Positions 34,156 through 42,759 of a stretch of 57,873 nt of DNA are shown here, piece by piece. Positions within the stretch are counted from its first letter, which is position 1, and each line of letters opens with the position of its first letter. The notes below the pieces were generated by a model. It made no database searches. It was not told the origin of the DNA and was given only the letters and a program-made list of their open reading frames with translations. The stretch spans positions 1 through 57,873 of the forward strand of contig JAFDXP010000033.1 of the NCBI GenBank assembly GCA_018267875.1, read 5' to 3'. Source of the stretch: Bacteroidota bacterium (GTDB lineage: Bacteria; Bacteroidota; Bacteroidia; Chitinophagales; Chitinophagaceae). The position numbers and the translations under genes were made by a program.

Positions 34156-35208
34156 ATGACTTACATTCGCCCCGCATTTCGCCATCCCCAATTACCGCTC
34201 AATAAATTAGGACTGCCCGTTTCATACTATGAAGGTGCACTCTCAACTCTATGTGCCGGTTGTGGACACGATTCTATCAGTGCCGGAATCATTCAAGCTT
34301 GTTGGGAATTGAACATTCAACCTCATCAGGTAGCCAAGCTTTCTGGCATAGGATGTTCATCTAAAACACCAACCTATTTTTTAAGTAATTCTCATGGCTT
34401 CAACTCTGTGCATGGTCGGATGCCTTCTGTGGCTACCGGTGCTTATTTAGCCAATCGAGATTTGCTGTATATAGGCGTTTCAGGAGATGGCGACTCTGCC
34501 TCTATTGGTATGGGGCAGTTTGCTCATGTAATCCGACGGAACGTAAACATGGTTTATATAGTGATGAATAATGGATGCTATGGATTGACGAAAGGGCAAG
34601 ATTCTGCAACGGCAGATATTGGCTCCATCAGCAAAGCAGGAAGTATCAATCAATTTCAAGGAATTGACTTAGCAGGCCTTGCCATTGAATTGGGAGCTAC
34701 TTTTGTTGCTCAAAGTTTTTCCGGCGATAAAGAGCAATTGATTCCACTCATAAAAGCTGCTATCAAGCATCCCGGTTTTGCACTGATCAATGTAGTGTCA
34801 CCTTGTGTTACTTTCAATAACAATCCAGGGTCAACTAAATCCTATCAGTTTGTAAGAGAACATCATGCCATGACTTCAAAAATGGATTATGTTCCTGAAA
34901 TGGAAACAATTTCTGCCAGCTATCATGAAGGAAATAATCAGGAAATTGAACTGCATGATGGTAGCACCATTCAACTTCATAAACTATCGCAAGAATGGAA
35001 TCCTGAAGATAGGCTATCTGCTATTTTAGCCTTAAAACAAGCGGCAGCTAAACAAGAAGTGTTAACCGGCTTGCTATTTATTGAACCGGAAACAAAAGCA
35101 TTGCACCAAATTCTAGGAACAATAGAATCGCCGCTAAATACACTTTCAGAATCTTCCTTATGCCCCGGAAATAAAAAACTGATGGAGCTAAATAAAAGTT
35201 GGCGATAA
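34156..35208 (+). CDS. korB: 2-oxoacid:ferredoxin oxidoreductase beta subunit
   Basis: 350 residues with the thiamine diphosphate motif GVSGDGDSASIGMGQ ending in MNNGCYGLTKGQ. The cluster cysteines are in LCAGCGHDS, GIGCSSKTPTYF and SPCVTFNN. It forms the catalytic unit with KorA, 48 nt upstream. No separate delta ferredoxin subunit is present, so the ferredoxin domain of the GltD-like protein may fill that role (inference). ATG 34156 is preferred over the TTG at 34132. Confidence 0.9.
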   Translation: MTYIRPAFRHPQLPLNKLGLPVSYYEGALSTLCAGCGHDSISAGIIQACWELNIQPHQVAKLSGIGCSSKTPTYFLSNSHGFNSVHGRMPSVATGAYLANRDLLYIGVSGDGDSASIGMGQFAHVIRRNVNMVYIVMNNGCYGLTKGQDSATADIGSISKAGSINQFQGIDLAGLAIELGATFVAQSFSGDKEQLIPLIKAAIKHPGFALINVVSPCVTFNNNPGSTKSYQFVREHHAMTSKMDYVPEMETISASYHEGNNQEIELHDGSTIQLHKLSQEWNPEDRLSAILALKQAAAKQEVLTGLLFIEPETKALHQILGTIESPLNTLSESSLCPGNKKLMELNKSWR

Positions 35209-35280
35209 CAAAGCAAAAGTTAGGAATTTATCTTAGTTAGGAAGTAAATATCAATTCTGCACTTTCTTTTAATGTGGGTA

Positions 35281-35296
35281 TTGATCTTAGTATCAA
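35281..35296 (+). promoter_or_regulatory. inverted repeat TTGAT-N6-ATCAA upstream of icd
   Basis: Perfect 5-bp FNR-like half-sites, but with a 6-nt instead of 4-nt spacer, between korB and icd. It is centred 93.5 nt before the icd -7 element. Function uncertain. Confidence 0.3.
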
Positions 35297-35381
35297 TCTG
35301 AAAAAGACCTTCGATGTGTTTTAAAGTCTTGACAATTATATAGTAGCCTAAAAACTGACTGAAACCGACAAAACAATTTTT

Positions 35382-35389
35382 TACATTTG
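35382..35389 (+). promoter_or_regulatory. -7 element of icd (TACATTTG-CCGCGC)
   Basis: A perfect TAnnTTTG followed by CCGCGC, 53 nt before the icd ATG. It indicates that icd has its own promoter separate from korAB. Confidence 0.55.
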
Positions 35390-35442
35390 CCGCGCTTCTC
35401 TATAGTCGAGACGCTAAGCAACCAACAACTGAATTACATCTT

Positions 35443-36669
35443 ATGTCAAAAATTAAAGTAGCTAACCCCGTAGTAGAATTGGATGGGGATGAAATGACAC
35501 GCATCATTTGGAAGTTTATTAAAGACAAATTGATCCTCCCTTATGTGGATGTGGATATAAAATATTATGACTTAGGTGTTGAGCATAGAGATGCCACCCA
35601 TGATCAAGTAACTATTGATGCTGCTCATGCCATAAAGCAATATGGAGTCGGAATTAAGTGTGCAACCATCACACCTGATGAAGCTCGAGTAAAAGAGTTT
35701 AATCTCCAGCAAATGTGGAAAAGCCCTAATGGTACCATTCGCAACATCCTTGACGGAACAGTATTTCGGGAACCCATTGTTATCAACAATGTACCCCGAT
35801 TGGTCGTAAATTGGGATGCTCCAATTATTGTAGGCCGTCATGCTTTTGGTGATCAGTATCGCGCAACAGATTTTACCGTAAAAGGGAAAGGAAAACTAAC
35901 GATCAAATTTGAAGGTGAAAATGGAGAAGTTGTAGAACATGAAGTTTATGACTTTAAAGGAGATGGCGTTGCCATGGCAATGTACAACACGGATGAATCA
36001 ATCAAAGGCTTTGCCCGCGCTTGTTTCAACATGGCCTTACAAAAAGAATGGCCACTTTATCTGTCAACCAAAAATACCATTCTAAAAAAATATGATGGAC
36101 GCTTCAAAGATATTTTTGAAGAGATTTATCAAAATGAATTCAAAACCAAAATGGATGTTGCCGGACTTAGTTATGAGCATCGGCTGATTGATGACATGGT
36201 GGCCAGTGCATTGAAATGGAACGGAAATTTTGTGTGGGCTTGTAAAAACTATGATGGAGATGTGCAAAGCGACACTGTTGCTCAAGGTTTTGGCTCATTA
36301 GGATTGATGACCTCCGTACTGGTTACTCCCGATGGCAAAACAATGGAAGCAGAAGCAGCACATGGAACCGTTACACGCCATTATCGCGAACACCAAAAAG
36401 GAAATCCAACTTCTACCAACCCCATAGCATCCATATTCGCATGGACACGCGGATTGGCTTTCCGTGGTAAATTGGATAGCAATCAAGCATTGATTGACTT
36501 CTGCCATGCCTTGGAAGCCGTTTGTATAGAAACAGTTGAAAGTGGAAAAATGACCAAAGATTTAGCCATTTCAGTTTATGGGAATAAAGTAAATCATGGT
36601 GAACATTACCTTTATACTGAAGAATTTTTAGACGCATTAGATGCCAATTTGAAGTCCAAAATCAAATAG
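35443..36669 (+). CDS. icd: NADP-dependent isocitrate dehydrogenase, eukaryotic-type (subfamily II)
   Basis: 408 residues matching the homodimeric IDH of mitochondria and cytosol rather than E. coli Icd: [20 protein letters not shown] near the start, [39 protein letters not shown], and [17 protein letters not shown] near the C-terminus. It converts isocitrate to 2-oxoglutarate and CO2 with NADP. It follows korB by 234 nt, so consecutive TCA-cycle steps are clustered. A terminator follows. Confidence 0.95.
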   Translation: MSKIKVANPVVELDGDEMTRIIWKFIKDKLILPYVDVDIKYYDLGVEHRDATHDQVTIDAAHAIKQYGVGIKCATITPDEARVKEFNLQQMWKSPNGTIRNILDGTVFREPIVINNVPRLVVNWDAPIIVGRHAFGDQYRATDFTVKGKGKLTIKFEGENGEVVEHEVYDFKGDGVAMAMYNTDESIKGFARACFNMALQKEWPLYLSTKNTILKKYDGRFKDIFEEIYQNEFKTKMDVAGLSYEHRLIDDMVASALKWNGNFVWACKNYDGDVQSDTVAQGFGSLGLMTSVLVTPDGKTMEAEAAHGTVTRHYREHQKGNPTSTNPIASIFAWTRGLAFRGKLDSNQALIDFCHALEAVCIETVESGKMTKDLAISVYGNKVNHGEHYLYTEEFLDALDANLKSKIK

Positions 36670-36698
36670 GCTTTTGTAAAAAATGAATAGGTGAAATT

Positions 36699-36723
36699 GG
36701 TCGGTTTTGTTGCCGACTTTTTT
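36699..36723 (+). terminator. terminator after icd
   Basis: GTCGG-TTTTGTTG-CCGAC followed by TTTTTT. A modest 5-bp stem, but in the right place, about 30 nt after the icd stop. Confidence 0.6.
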
Positions 36724-36785
36724 CATGCCTTCTCTTTGCTGAGCAAGTGATTAGATTCTATCTGTAAAAACTGCATTAGAAATAG

Positions 36786-36793
36786 TATCTTCG
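36786..36793 (+). promoter_or_regulatory. possible -7 element (TATCTTCG-CGC)
   Basis: One mismatch to TAnnTTTG, followed by CGC, upstream of the 36869 gene. It would give a leader of about 70 nt that holds a small hairpin, CCTGCA/TGCAGG (36810-36829). Confidence 0.35.
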
Positions 36794-36868
36794 CGCTTTA
36801 TTTTACCCGCCTGCATACCTTATTGCAGGAATTAATCGAACAGCTAAACTTTTTGTAGTTCCCGCTAT

Positions 36869-38029
36869 ATGAATATTTTTTTAACAGGCGCAACCGGACT
36901 TGTGGGAGGAGAACTCCTAGTTACGCTTTCTAAGCGTAGTGATGTTGACAAAGTTTTTTGTCTTCTCAGAGCTAAATCAGAAGAAGAAGCATTAATCCGA
37001 ATCAAAAATGTCTTTGATCTTCACGACGATAAATATGAACCTAATCGTATCATTCCCGTATTAGGTAATTTATTTGACGACAACTTAACTGATTCCTTAA
37101 AAGCCAACAAATTACTTGATGATGTTGATGCCATTATTCACTCAGCTGCCAATACCTCATTTTCTCGTGTAAATGATGACTTGGTAGAAAGAGCAAACAT
37201 TGGTGGATTAAATAAAATATTGCTTTGGGCAAAAGGATTGCCGAAACTCAAAACCTTTCTTTACATAGGCACAGCTACCATTTGCGGAAAAGACGTAAAA
37301 GATAGAATTGTTCATGAAGATGAATCGCCAAACCTTGATGCGACACACTTAGTGAAATATACTTACACTAAAATGAAAGGAGAATTACTGATTCGAGAGC
37401 ATTTGCGCGAGGATCAGATTTTAGTTGCACGCCCTTCTATCATTATGGGAGATAGCCGTCCTATCATGCCTCGTAGCCCTGTCATTCTTTGGGCAATGGC
37501 AACGATCAATCATTTAAGGCTAATTCCCGTCAATGCACACGCACAGCTTGATATTATTCCTGTAAACTATGCAGCAAAAGCTATTGTAGCCTTATTATTT
37601 GCTGATAGAAAACATCATGTTTATCATATTTCTGCCGGTGAAGCTGGTGCTACAACTGCTCTGAAGCTTGCCAAAACTTTAGAAAGTTATTTTGATGAAA
37701 TGCCCCCCTTCAACTTTATCAATAAGGCGATGCTTAATCAAGTAAAACACTGGACACGCAATCGTTTGGCACCGGAGAGCGAGCTTTACTCTTATCGGAA
37801 ATATTTGGACTATTGGAAAGAAACCTTTCAAGATAAAAGTAAACTACGATTACTTTTTACCGGAATTGATCCATACCTCGAATTTATTGATTTAGGACAC
37901 GTTTTTGATAACACCCGATTGTTAGAAGATGTTGGAATTGAAAATTCTATTCCTGCTGATATCTACATCAATAACTCAATGAATTATGTTGAGAAAATTG
38001 ATGTGCTTGAAGGTGCTATTGATCCATAG
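36869..38029 (+). CDS. NAD(P)-dependent reductase, fatty-acyl/thioester-reductase-like (NAD_binding_4)
   Basis: 386 residues. The N-terminal Rossmann motif is FLTGATGLVGGELL (about 4-17), followed by CLLRAKSEEEA, AIIHSAANTSFSRV and the SDR active-site pair in VKYTYTKMKGE (Tyr-x3-Lys). This layout is that of thioester reductases and the NAD-binding domain of fatty acyl-CoA reductases (male-sterility family). The C-terminal 120 residues resemble nothing I can name. The substrate is unknown, perhaps an acyl thioester. A terminator separates it from ftsY. Confidence 0.75.
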   Translation: MNIFLTGATGLVGGELLVTLSKRSDVDKVFCLLRAKSEEEALIRIKNVFDLHDDKYEPNRIIPVLGNLFDDNLTDSLKANKLLDDVDAIIHSAANTSFSRVNDDLVERANIGGLNKILLWAKGLPKLKTFLYIGTATICGKDVKDRIVHEDESPNLDATHLVKYTYTKMKGELLIREHLREDQILVARPSIIMGDSRPIMPRSPVILWAMATINHLRLIPVNAHAQLDIIPVNYAAKAIVALLFADRKHHVYHISAGEAGATTALKLAKTLESYFDEMPPFNFINKAMLNQVKHWTRNRLAPESELYSYRKYLDYWKETFQDKSKLRLLFTGIDPYLEFIDLGHVFDNTRLLEDVGIENSIPADIYINNSMNYVEKIDVLEGAIDP

Positions 38030-38053
38030 AAAAATAAGAAACCAAAAATCATT

Positions 38054-38079
38054 TCCCGCTATTTGGCGGGATTTGTTTT
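38054..38079 (+). terminator. terminator after the reductase gene
   Basis: TCCCGC-TATTTG-GCGGGA, a 6-bp stem followed by TTTGTTTT, 25 nt after the stop codon. Confidence 0.65.
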
Positions 38080-38112
38080 AGATGAAAAATGAAGCTCAAA
38101 ACATTGCCATTT

Positions 38113-38120
38113 TACTTTTG
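38113..38120 (+). promoter_or_regulatory. -7 element of ftsY (TACTTTTG)
   Basis: A perfect TAnnTTTG, 33 nt before the ftsY ATG and after the upstream terminator. No clear -33 element. Confidence 0.5.
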
Positions 38121-38145
38121 ATACCCAACCTTTTTACTTGCCAAC

Positions 38146-39123
38146 ATGGGACTATTCGACAAACTCTTTAAAAGAAATAAAGAACAACAAGAGCAAAAAG
38201 AAGCACTTGATCAAGGCTTGCAAAAAACTAAAGAAAGCTTCTTTTCCAAGATTACGAAAGCTATAGCTGGTAAGGATTCTGTGGATGAAGATGTTTTGGA
38301 CGAGCTTGAAAATGCCCTAGTCAGTGCAGATGTAGGCATAGACACTACGGTTGCCATCATCAATAGAATTGAAGACCGAGTAAAAAGAGATAAGTATGTA
38401 GGCACAAGTCAACTCAATGATATCCTGCAACAGGAAATTATGAGTATGCTCACCGATGCCCCTTCAAACGAATTTGCAACCTTTGATTTGCCGACAGACA
38501 AAAAGCCTTACGTGATTTTAGTAGTAGGAGTGAACGGTGTTGGTAAGACTACTACGATTGGAAAATTGGCATACAACTTCAAACGAAATGGCAAATCTGT
38601 ATTGTTGGGAGCCGCCGACACATTCCGTGCTGCCGCCGTTGACCAACTCACTATATGGAGCGATCGGGTAGGGGTGCCAATTGTAAAAAAGGAAATGGGC
38701 AGTGATCCCAGTAGTGTAGCTTTTGATGCGGTTGCCAGCGGCTTAGCAAAAGATGTTGATGTCATCATTATTGACACAGCTGGACGACTACACAACAAAA
38801 GCTATTTGATGGATGAATTGGGGAAAATTCGCCGTGTTATATCCAAAAAGATGCCCGATGCACCACATGAAGTGCTATTGGTGCTTGACGGAAGTACCGG
38901 ACAAAATGCACTCGAACAAGCAAAGCATTTTACTGTCGCAACCGATGTTACTGCAATGGCTATTACTAAATTAGATGGAACAGCCAAAGGCGGCGTTGTG
39001 CTTGCAATTGCCAATCAATTTAAGATTCCAGTTAAATATATCGGTGTCGGCGAAAAAATGGAAGACTTACAGATTTTTCAAAAAGAAGAATTTGTAGATA
39101 GCTTGTTTAGTCTTTCTAAATAA
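38146..39123 (+). CDS. ftsY: signal recognition particle receptor FtsY
   Basis: 325 residues with a short charged N-terminus (MGLFDKLFKRNKEQQEQKE), without the long acidic A domain of E. coli FtsY. The N domain is about 25-115. The G domain has G1 GVNGVGKTTTIGKLAYNF, DTFRAAAVDQL, G3 DTAGRLHNK and G4 TKLDGTAKGG. It is a GTPase that docks SRP-ribosome complexes at the inner membrane. Confidence 0.96.
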   Translation: MGLFDKLFKRNKEQQEQKEALDQGLQKTKESFFSKITKAIAGKDSVDEDVLDELENALVSADVGIDTTVAIINRIEDRVKRDKYVGTSQLNDILQQEIMSMLTDAPSNEFATFDLPTDKKPYVILVVGVNGVGKTTTIGKLAYNFKRNGKSVLLGAADTFRAAAVDQLTIWSDRVGVPIVKKEMGSDPSSVAFDAVASGLAKDVDVIIIDTAGRLHNKSYLMDELGKIRRVISKKMPDAPHEVLLVLDGSTGQNALEQAKHFTVATDVTAMAITKLDGTAKGGVVLAIANQFKIPVKYIGVGEKMEDLQIFQKEEFVDSLFSLSK

Positions 39124-39414
39124 AATTGAATTGTTCTAAAAAAATTGGCTTTAAAACTTGTTTTTGTCAGCATACATTCGAAGAATTAAACCAACGAATA
39201 CAAATTCAATCAGATCCAATTATTAAATGGATATGAGTCAAATTATCGAACGCTATAAGACACTGTATTTGTGTTGCTTATTTTGAAGAAGAAAACCTGA
39301 TAAGTCAAAATTGTCTCAATAAGATGAAAAGGACATCAAGATTTTTGGCGCTTGTATCAATATAGCAGAAGCAAAGAAAAAGATTAAATTTAAAAGCAAA
39401 CACTAAACTTGTAT
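39124..39414. other. non-coding gap, 291 bases
   Basis: AT-rich sequence between ftsY and a convergent lipoprotein gene. Short frames exist, including one of about 36 codons ending at 39236, but none has a proper start or recognisable similarity. No terminator hairpin of convincing strength was found. Possibly a decayed gene. Confidence 0.4.
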
Positions 39415-39915
39415 TTAGTTCAGTACGGTGTGAGAACCAGTAGGTATTTTTTCATACTCAGCTCGATCTGTTTCGTCATAAAAGCTTTGAAGATTCATAT
39501 TCTTTTCTACAAAACTTTTAAGTGCCTCTGAACTGTTGAAATGTTCGGGTAATTCTGCGGCTATAGGAGTAAGGGTAAATTTATTCCCCGAAGTATCGGG
39601 TTTGATGCGGAAAAGATAATAGGCTTTAGTGCTGTCTGAATATAAGTTCATAAATAATGCACCTTTTACTTCTGATAAAAATGCCGTGAATTGAGCAGTT
39701 TGGGAAATATTTTTCTGCACTACATGGTATTGGGTTGGAGAAGATTGCGTGATTTGATAATTGTTATACACTTCATCTTTACTATTCCATTTACCTAAGA
39801 AGCGTGGATCAACCGGAATGGCAGCACTGCTGATCGGTACAGCACTCTCATAAGGGCAACCCCCTAATCCTATAGAAATGATCATTAGCGCAACGAGATA
39901 AATTACCTTATTCAT
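39415..39915 (-). CDS. putative lipoprotein, function unknown
   Basis: 166 residues with a lipoprotein signal peptide (MNKVIYLVALMIISIGLGGC), lipobox LGGC and predicted lipidated C20. The mature part has no repeats or known motifs, is rich in Ser, Thr and aromatic residues, and contains DPRFLGKWNSKDEVYNNY, reminiscent of lipocalin-like starts (G-x-W). I cannot assign a family. It stands alone, with a good -7 element upstream. Confidence 0.75.
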   Translation of the reverse strand: MNKVIYLVALMIISIGLGGCPYESAVPISSAAIPVDPRFLGKWNSKDEVYNNYQITQSSPTQYHVVQKNISQTAQFTAFLSEVKGALFMNLYSDSTKAYYLFRIKPDTSGNKFTLTPIAAELPEHFNSSEALKSFVEKNMNLQSFYDETDRAEYEKIPTGSHTVLN

Positions 39916-40382
39916 GCTTTAGTCAAAAAATATTGTACTCTTTTTTGGAAAGGGCGCGCAAAGATACCGTGATTTGAAGTGTGCTAGCAACATCTCTTTA
40001 AAAATGTTTGAAAACGAACTAAAACCACTTTTAATCTGGAATTCTTGTGAATTTATACAAACGGCAATTTCAAACTTTTAATCTATTCGCTATCAACCTA
40101 AATGCCTAATTTTTTGTTAGAAGTTGATACTTCATTTTCAAAATTGGAATGGATATGATTACTCAATGAAGACTGTTAAATTCTAATTTCTATATAACAA
40201 TAAGAAACATGGCTCATAATTAAATATATTAGATAACATGTTGGATATATAAAGAGGGTGATTCGCTTTGAACTAACTTATTCAGTTAGTTTCTAAATTT
40301 TGAAATCAGATAATTGCATCAAACTAATTTTGAAAAGAAAAGTTGTTTGGGGAATCTGGCGAAATAAATTAAACAGATGTAA
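39916..40382. other. non-coding gap, 467 bases
   Basis: Very AT-rich. It holds the -7 element of the lipoprotein gene at its left end and a small AT hairpin AACTAACT-TATTC-AGTTAGTT (40271-40291). I found no frame with a plausible protein. It ends in the long palindrome at 40383-40435. Confidence 0.5.
39959..39966 (-). promoter_or_regulatory. -7 element of the lipoprotein gene (TATCTTTG, minus)
   Basis: TATCTTTG followed by CGCGC on the minus strand, 43 nt from its end to the ATG at 39915. A perfect TAnnTTTG. Confidence 0.5.
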
Positions 40383-40435
40383 ATATTAATGTCATTAAGC
40401 CCCGTTGATTCAACGGGGCTTAATGACATTAATAT
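40383..40435. repeat. 53-bp palindrome (26-bp perfect arms), probable terminator of the ribosomal operon
   Basis: Arms 40383-40408 and 40410-40435 are perfectly complementary around one central base. The core AAGCCCCGTTGA/TCAACGGGGCTT looks like a terminator of the rpmB-rpmG-DUF4295 operon, whose stop is 17 nt away on the minus strand. A long T-tract is missing, and the extra arms ATATTAATGTCATT/AATGACATTAATAT are unusual. It could work in both directions. Confidence 0.75.
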
Positions 40436-40451
40436 CTTGGGAGAATTACAA

Positions 40452-40622
40452 TTATACAGAAGCGATAAAGTCTTTTACTTTATCCTTGTGTACCATTCCT
40501 TCTTTAAAAGTATATGCACCAGATTTCGGGCTACGAACGGCTTTGATCACTTTTGTGTAGTTCTTTGCCTCTGCTGCCAACTTGGGGTCTTTCTTTATCG
40601 CGGTTTTAGCTGCTTTTGCCAT
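40452..40622 (-). CDS. DUF4295 small basic protein of the ribosomal L28-L33 operon
   Basis: 56 residues, Lys- and Ala-rich: MAKAAKTAIKKDPKLAAEAK, then YTKVIKAVRSPKSGAYTF and a C-terminus DFIASV. The family is confined to Bacteroidota and always follows rpmG. From memory, it has been described as a lineage-specific 50S protein (bL38); this is not verifiable here. It is the third gene of the operon, 77 nt after rpmG, directly before the palindromic terminator. Confidence 0.85.
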   Translation of the reverse strand: MAKAAKTAIKKDPKLAAEAKNYTKVIKAVRSPKSGAYTFKEGMVHKDKVKDFIASV

Positions 40623-40699
40623 TTCTTATATAATTTGTTTGGTCTTTTGATAATGCTTATGCCCCATATACAATAGTGCATAATGCGATTTAGAACCAG

Positions 40700-40882
40700 T
40701 TATTTAATTTCTTTGTGAACCGTAACCTTTTTCATCAGCGGATTGTATTTTTTCAACTCAATACGCTCAGGAGTGTTCTTTTTGTTTTTGGTAGTAATGT
40801 AGCGACTGGTACCCGCCAAACCGCTATTTTTATGCTCCGTGCACTCTAATATTACTTGTACACGATTTCCTTTTTTAGCCAT
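40700..40882 (-). CDS. rpmG: 50S ribosomal protein L33
   Basis: 60 residues: [18 protein letters not shown], then [20 protein letters not shown] and [10 protein letters not shown]. It has a single Cys where zinc-binding forms have CxxC pairs, so it is the zinc-independent type. It lies 35 nt after rpmB in the usual L28-L33 pair. Confidence 0.95.
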   Translation of the reverse strand: MAKKGNRVQVILECTEHKNSGLAGTSRYITTKNKKNTPERIELKKYNPLMKKVTVHKEIK

Positions 40883-40917
40883 CTTATGATTGCTTTAAAT
40901 TCTTTACTGAAAATTAA

Positions 40918-41154
40918 TTAGATCGTTTGACCTTGAGCGCGAAGTTCTTTTACAACGCTGAATAGTCCGTTTTTGTTAATAGTCCGGATTGCATCGGTAG
41001 ATAGCTTCAATGAAATCCAACGATCTTCTTCTACTAAGAAGAAACGTTTCTTCTGCAAATTAGGCAGAAAACGACGCTTTGCTTTCTTGTTTGAAAAAGA
41101 TACTTTATGACCAGTTATGGGCTTCTTACCTGTTACCTGACAAACGCGTGCCAT
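40918..41154 (-). CDS. rpmB: 50S ribosomal protein L28
   Basis: 78 residues starting [20 protein letters not shown], followed by [15 protein letters not shown] and [17 protein letters not shown]. The start at 41154 is the family start; a longer frame back to 41178 would run towards the promoter. It is the first gene of the ribosomal operon. Confidence 0.95.
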   Translation of the reverse strand: MARVCQVTGKKPITGHKVSFSNKKAKRRFLPNLQKKRFFLVEEDRWISLKLSTDAIRTINKNGLFSVVKELRAQGQTI

Positions 41155-41175
41155 GTTGAAAAAAATTTTGGACTG

Positions 41176-41183
41176 CAAAAGTA
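41176..41183 (-). promoter_or_regulatory. -7 element of rpmB (TACTTTTG, minus)
   Basis: On the minus strand TACTTTTGCAG, 21 nt from its end to the rpmB ATG. A perfect TAnnTTTG; it supports the shorter L28 start. Confidence 0.5.
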
Positions 41184-41242
41184 GGGAAAATTATCGAAAG
41201 GAACCGAAAAACAACAAAATATTTTTTTTTGACCGCTCTCGT

Positions 41243-41977
41243 CTATGGAAATTCAGGATAAATCAAGGCATCCAAATCGTTAATAGCTGGTATGTTTTCA
41301 CAAATAAAACCTTCGGCATATTTTGTTCCGATACGTTTTCCCATCAGCATATCCCGATAGGCTATATGGTTTAAAAATTCCTCAGTAGCTATATAGGTCA
41401 TGGGTTCGGTAGATGACGGCGCATGAAATTGACTTTTATAGCATTTTACTGCTTCCATTTTTGTTTGAAAACTTTCAGAAATATCCACAATGATATGAGG
41501 CTCATAGTGTCTATCTTGTATCATGTGAAACACTCTTTTGGGTCTCCATGCAGCTTGTGGAGCACCGTCCCATTCGGTTTCAATTTTTCTTAAACCCGAA
41601 AGAAAACATGCATCAGCAATCAATCTACCTGCCCGTCCATGATCTGGATGGCGGTCTGCCAGTGCATTGGCAATAACAATTTCAGGACGATACGCTCTGA
41701 TAAACCGAATAAGTGTTTTTTGATGTGTTTCATCATTACGGAAAAAGCCATCTGCCAAGTGGGCATTTTCACGTACTTGTATTCCCATCGCTTGGGCTGC
41801 ATCTTGTGCTTCTTTTAGTCTGATTTCGGGTGTGCCGCGCGTTCCTAATTCACCTTCAGTGAGATCTAAAATGCCAACCTTTTGTCCTTTACGAGCATGG
41901 TTGATGAGTGTGCCGGCACAACCTAATTCTGCATCATCAGGGTGAACGGCTATGGATAGAATGTGCAACTTCATCAT
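41243..41977 (-). CDS. bshB1: bacillithiol biosynthesis N-acetyl-GlcN-malate deacetylase BshB1
   Basis: 244 residues of the LmbE/PIG-L family with the zinc motif IAVHPDDAELGCAGTL (about 9-24) and ANALADRHPDHGRAGRL (second zinc His). It also has LDLTEGELGTRGTPEIR and FHMIQDRHYEPHIIVDIS, characteristic of BshB1. It removes acetyl from GlcNAc-malate to make the precursor of bacillithiol, the low-molecular-weight thiol of many Firmicutes and Bacteroidota. bshA and bshC are not adjacent. A TACCTTCG element (41992-41985, minus) almost touches the start, so the message may be leaderless. Confidence 0.93.
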   Translation of the reverse strand: MMKLHILSIAVHPDDAELGCAGTLINHARKGQKVGILDLTEGELGTRGTPEIRLKEAQDAAQAMGIQVRENAHLADGFFRNDETHQKTLIRFIRAYRPEIVIANALADRHPDHGRAGRLIADACFLSGLRKIETEWDGAPQAAWRPKRVFHMIQDRHYEPHIIVDISESFQTKMEAVKCYKSQFHAPSSTEPMTYIATEEFLNHIAYRDMLMGKRIGTKYAEGFICENIPAINDLDALIYPEFP

Positions 41978-42037
41978 AATTCTGCGAAGGTAACGACTAA
42001 GTATTTTTCATTCTTATCAGAACCTTTAAATGGATTG

Positions 42038-42709
42038 CTAATTATGTGTAGTCTGGCTTTGTTGTTGTTGATATTGTTGGTAACGATAATAGTTTGTTGC
42101 TTCCAACTCTCTTACTATTTGTTCCATGTCTTTATCATCTCCTGTGGGGTCATAAGCTTTTTTTAAGTTGTTGTTAAAAAGCAATGCTACGGATTGATAA
42201 ATTACGGCATTAAAACCTCCTTTTACTTCTTTGATTATACTATAACAATTTCGTCCGGTTTGTCTATTAATTAGTTTTACCAGCACTTGCCCTTGGCTGA
42301 TGGTCATGTTTTCAAGTTCACCTTTAAACTTAGATTTCAAGTCTTTTTCAACTGATTTCATGTATCGCTTTTTGGCTTTCTCGTCGGGTATATGCTCCAT
42401 ATTTGCATACACATCTTTTAGCACACCGGCGGCTATGACAGCGTAGGGGTAAGTTTTGTAAATATTATATCGAAGGCGGTTGTATTCTGTTTGTCGGCGA
42501 ACCCAGCGTTTGGGCAATTTGTCTATCACTTCAACATCATCCATAAAGACCATCGGAATGGTGTCTCTCCCTTCTATCACTGCTCCAAGGAGAATGGTGT
42601 CAGAAGCCGTTTTTTGTTGAGCAAAAGAAGTATTTGACCAAAGCATCAATACCATAGTGCTAACTATGATTGAAATGAATTGAAAACCAATATGCCGAAC
42701 AACGACCAT
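42038..42709 (-). CDS. DUF4294 family exported protein
   Basis: 223 residues with an N-terminal signal or anchor (about 5-30, ending NTSFAQQ). The DUF4294 core includes DTIPMVFMDDVEVIDKLPKR, a YNRLRYNIYKTYPYAVIA helix and LVKLINRQTGRNCYSII. A Gln/Tyr-rich tail ends the protein. The family is widespread in Bacteroidota and uncharacterised. bshB1 lies 60 nt downstream and may be co-transcribed. Confidence 0.85.
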   Translation of the reverse strand: MVVVRHIGFQFISIIVSTMVLMLWSNTSFAQQKTASDTILLGAVIEGRDTIPMVFMDDVEVIDKLPKRWVRRQTEYNRLRYNIYKTYPYAVIAAGVLKDVYANMEHIPDEKAKKRYMKSVEKDLKSKFKGELENMTISQGQVLVKLINRQTGRNCYSIIKEVKGGFNAVIYQSVALLFNNNLKKAYDPTGDDKDMEQIVRELEATNYYRYQQYQQQQSQTTHN

Positions 42710-42759
42710 AGCCGTAAAGTTCTACTATTCTTTAGCTTTTTAAACTTTTGCCTTGAATT

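Noticed and set aside
39124-39240. Short frame after ftsY that might be a gene remnant
   Set aside because: Only about 36 codons, no ATG and no similarity I can name.
40389-40676. 95-codon plus-strand frame over the DUF4295 region
   Set aside because: The opposite strand encodes the conserved DUF4295 protein; the frame also runs through the palindrome.
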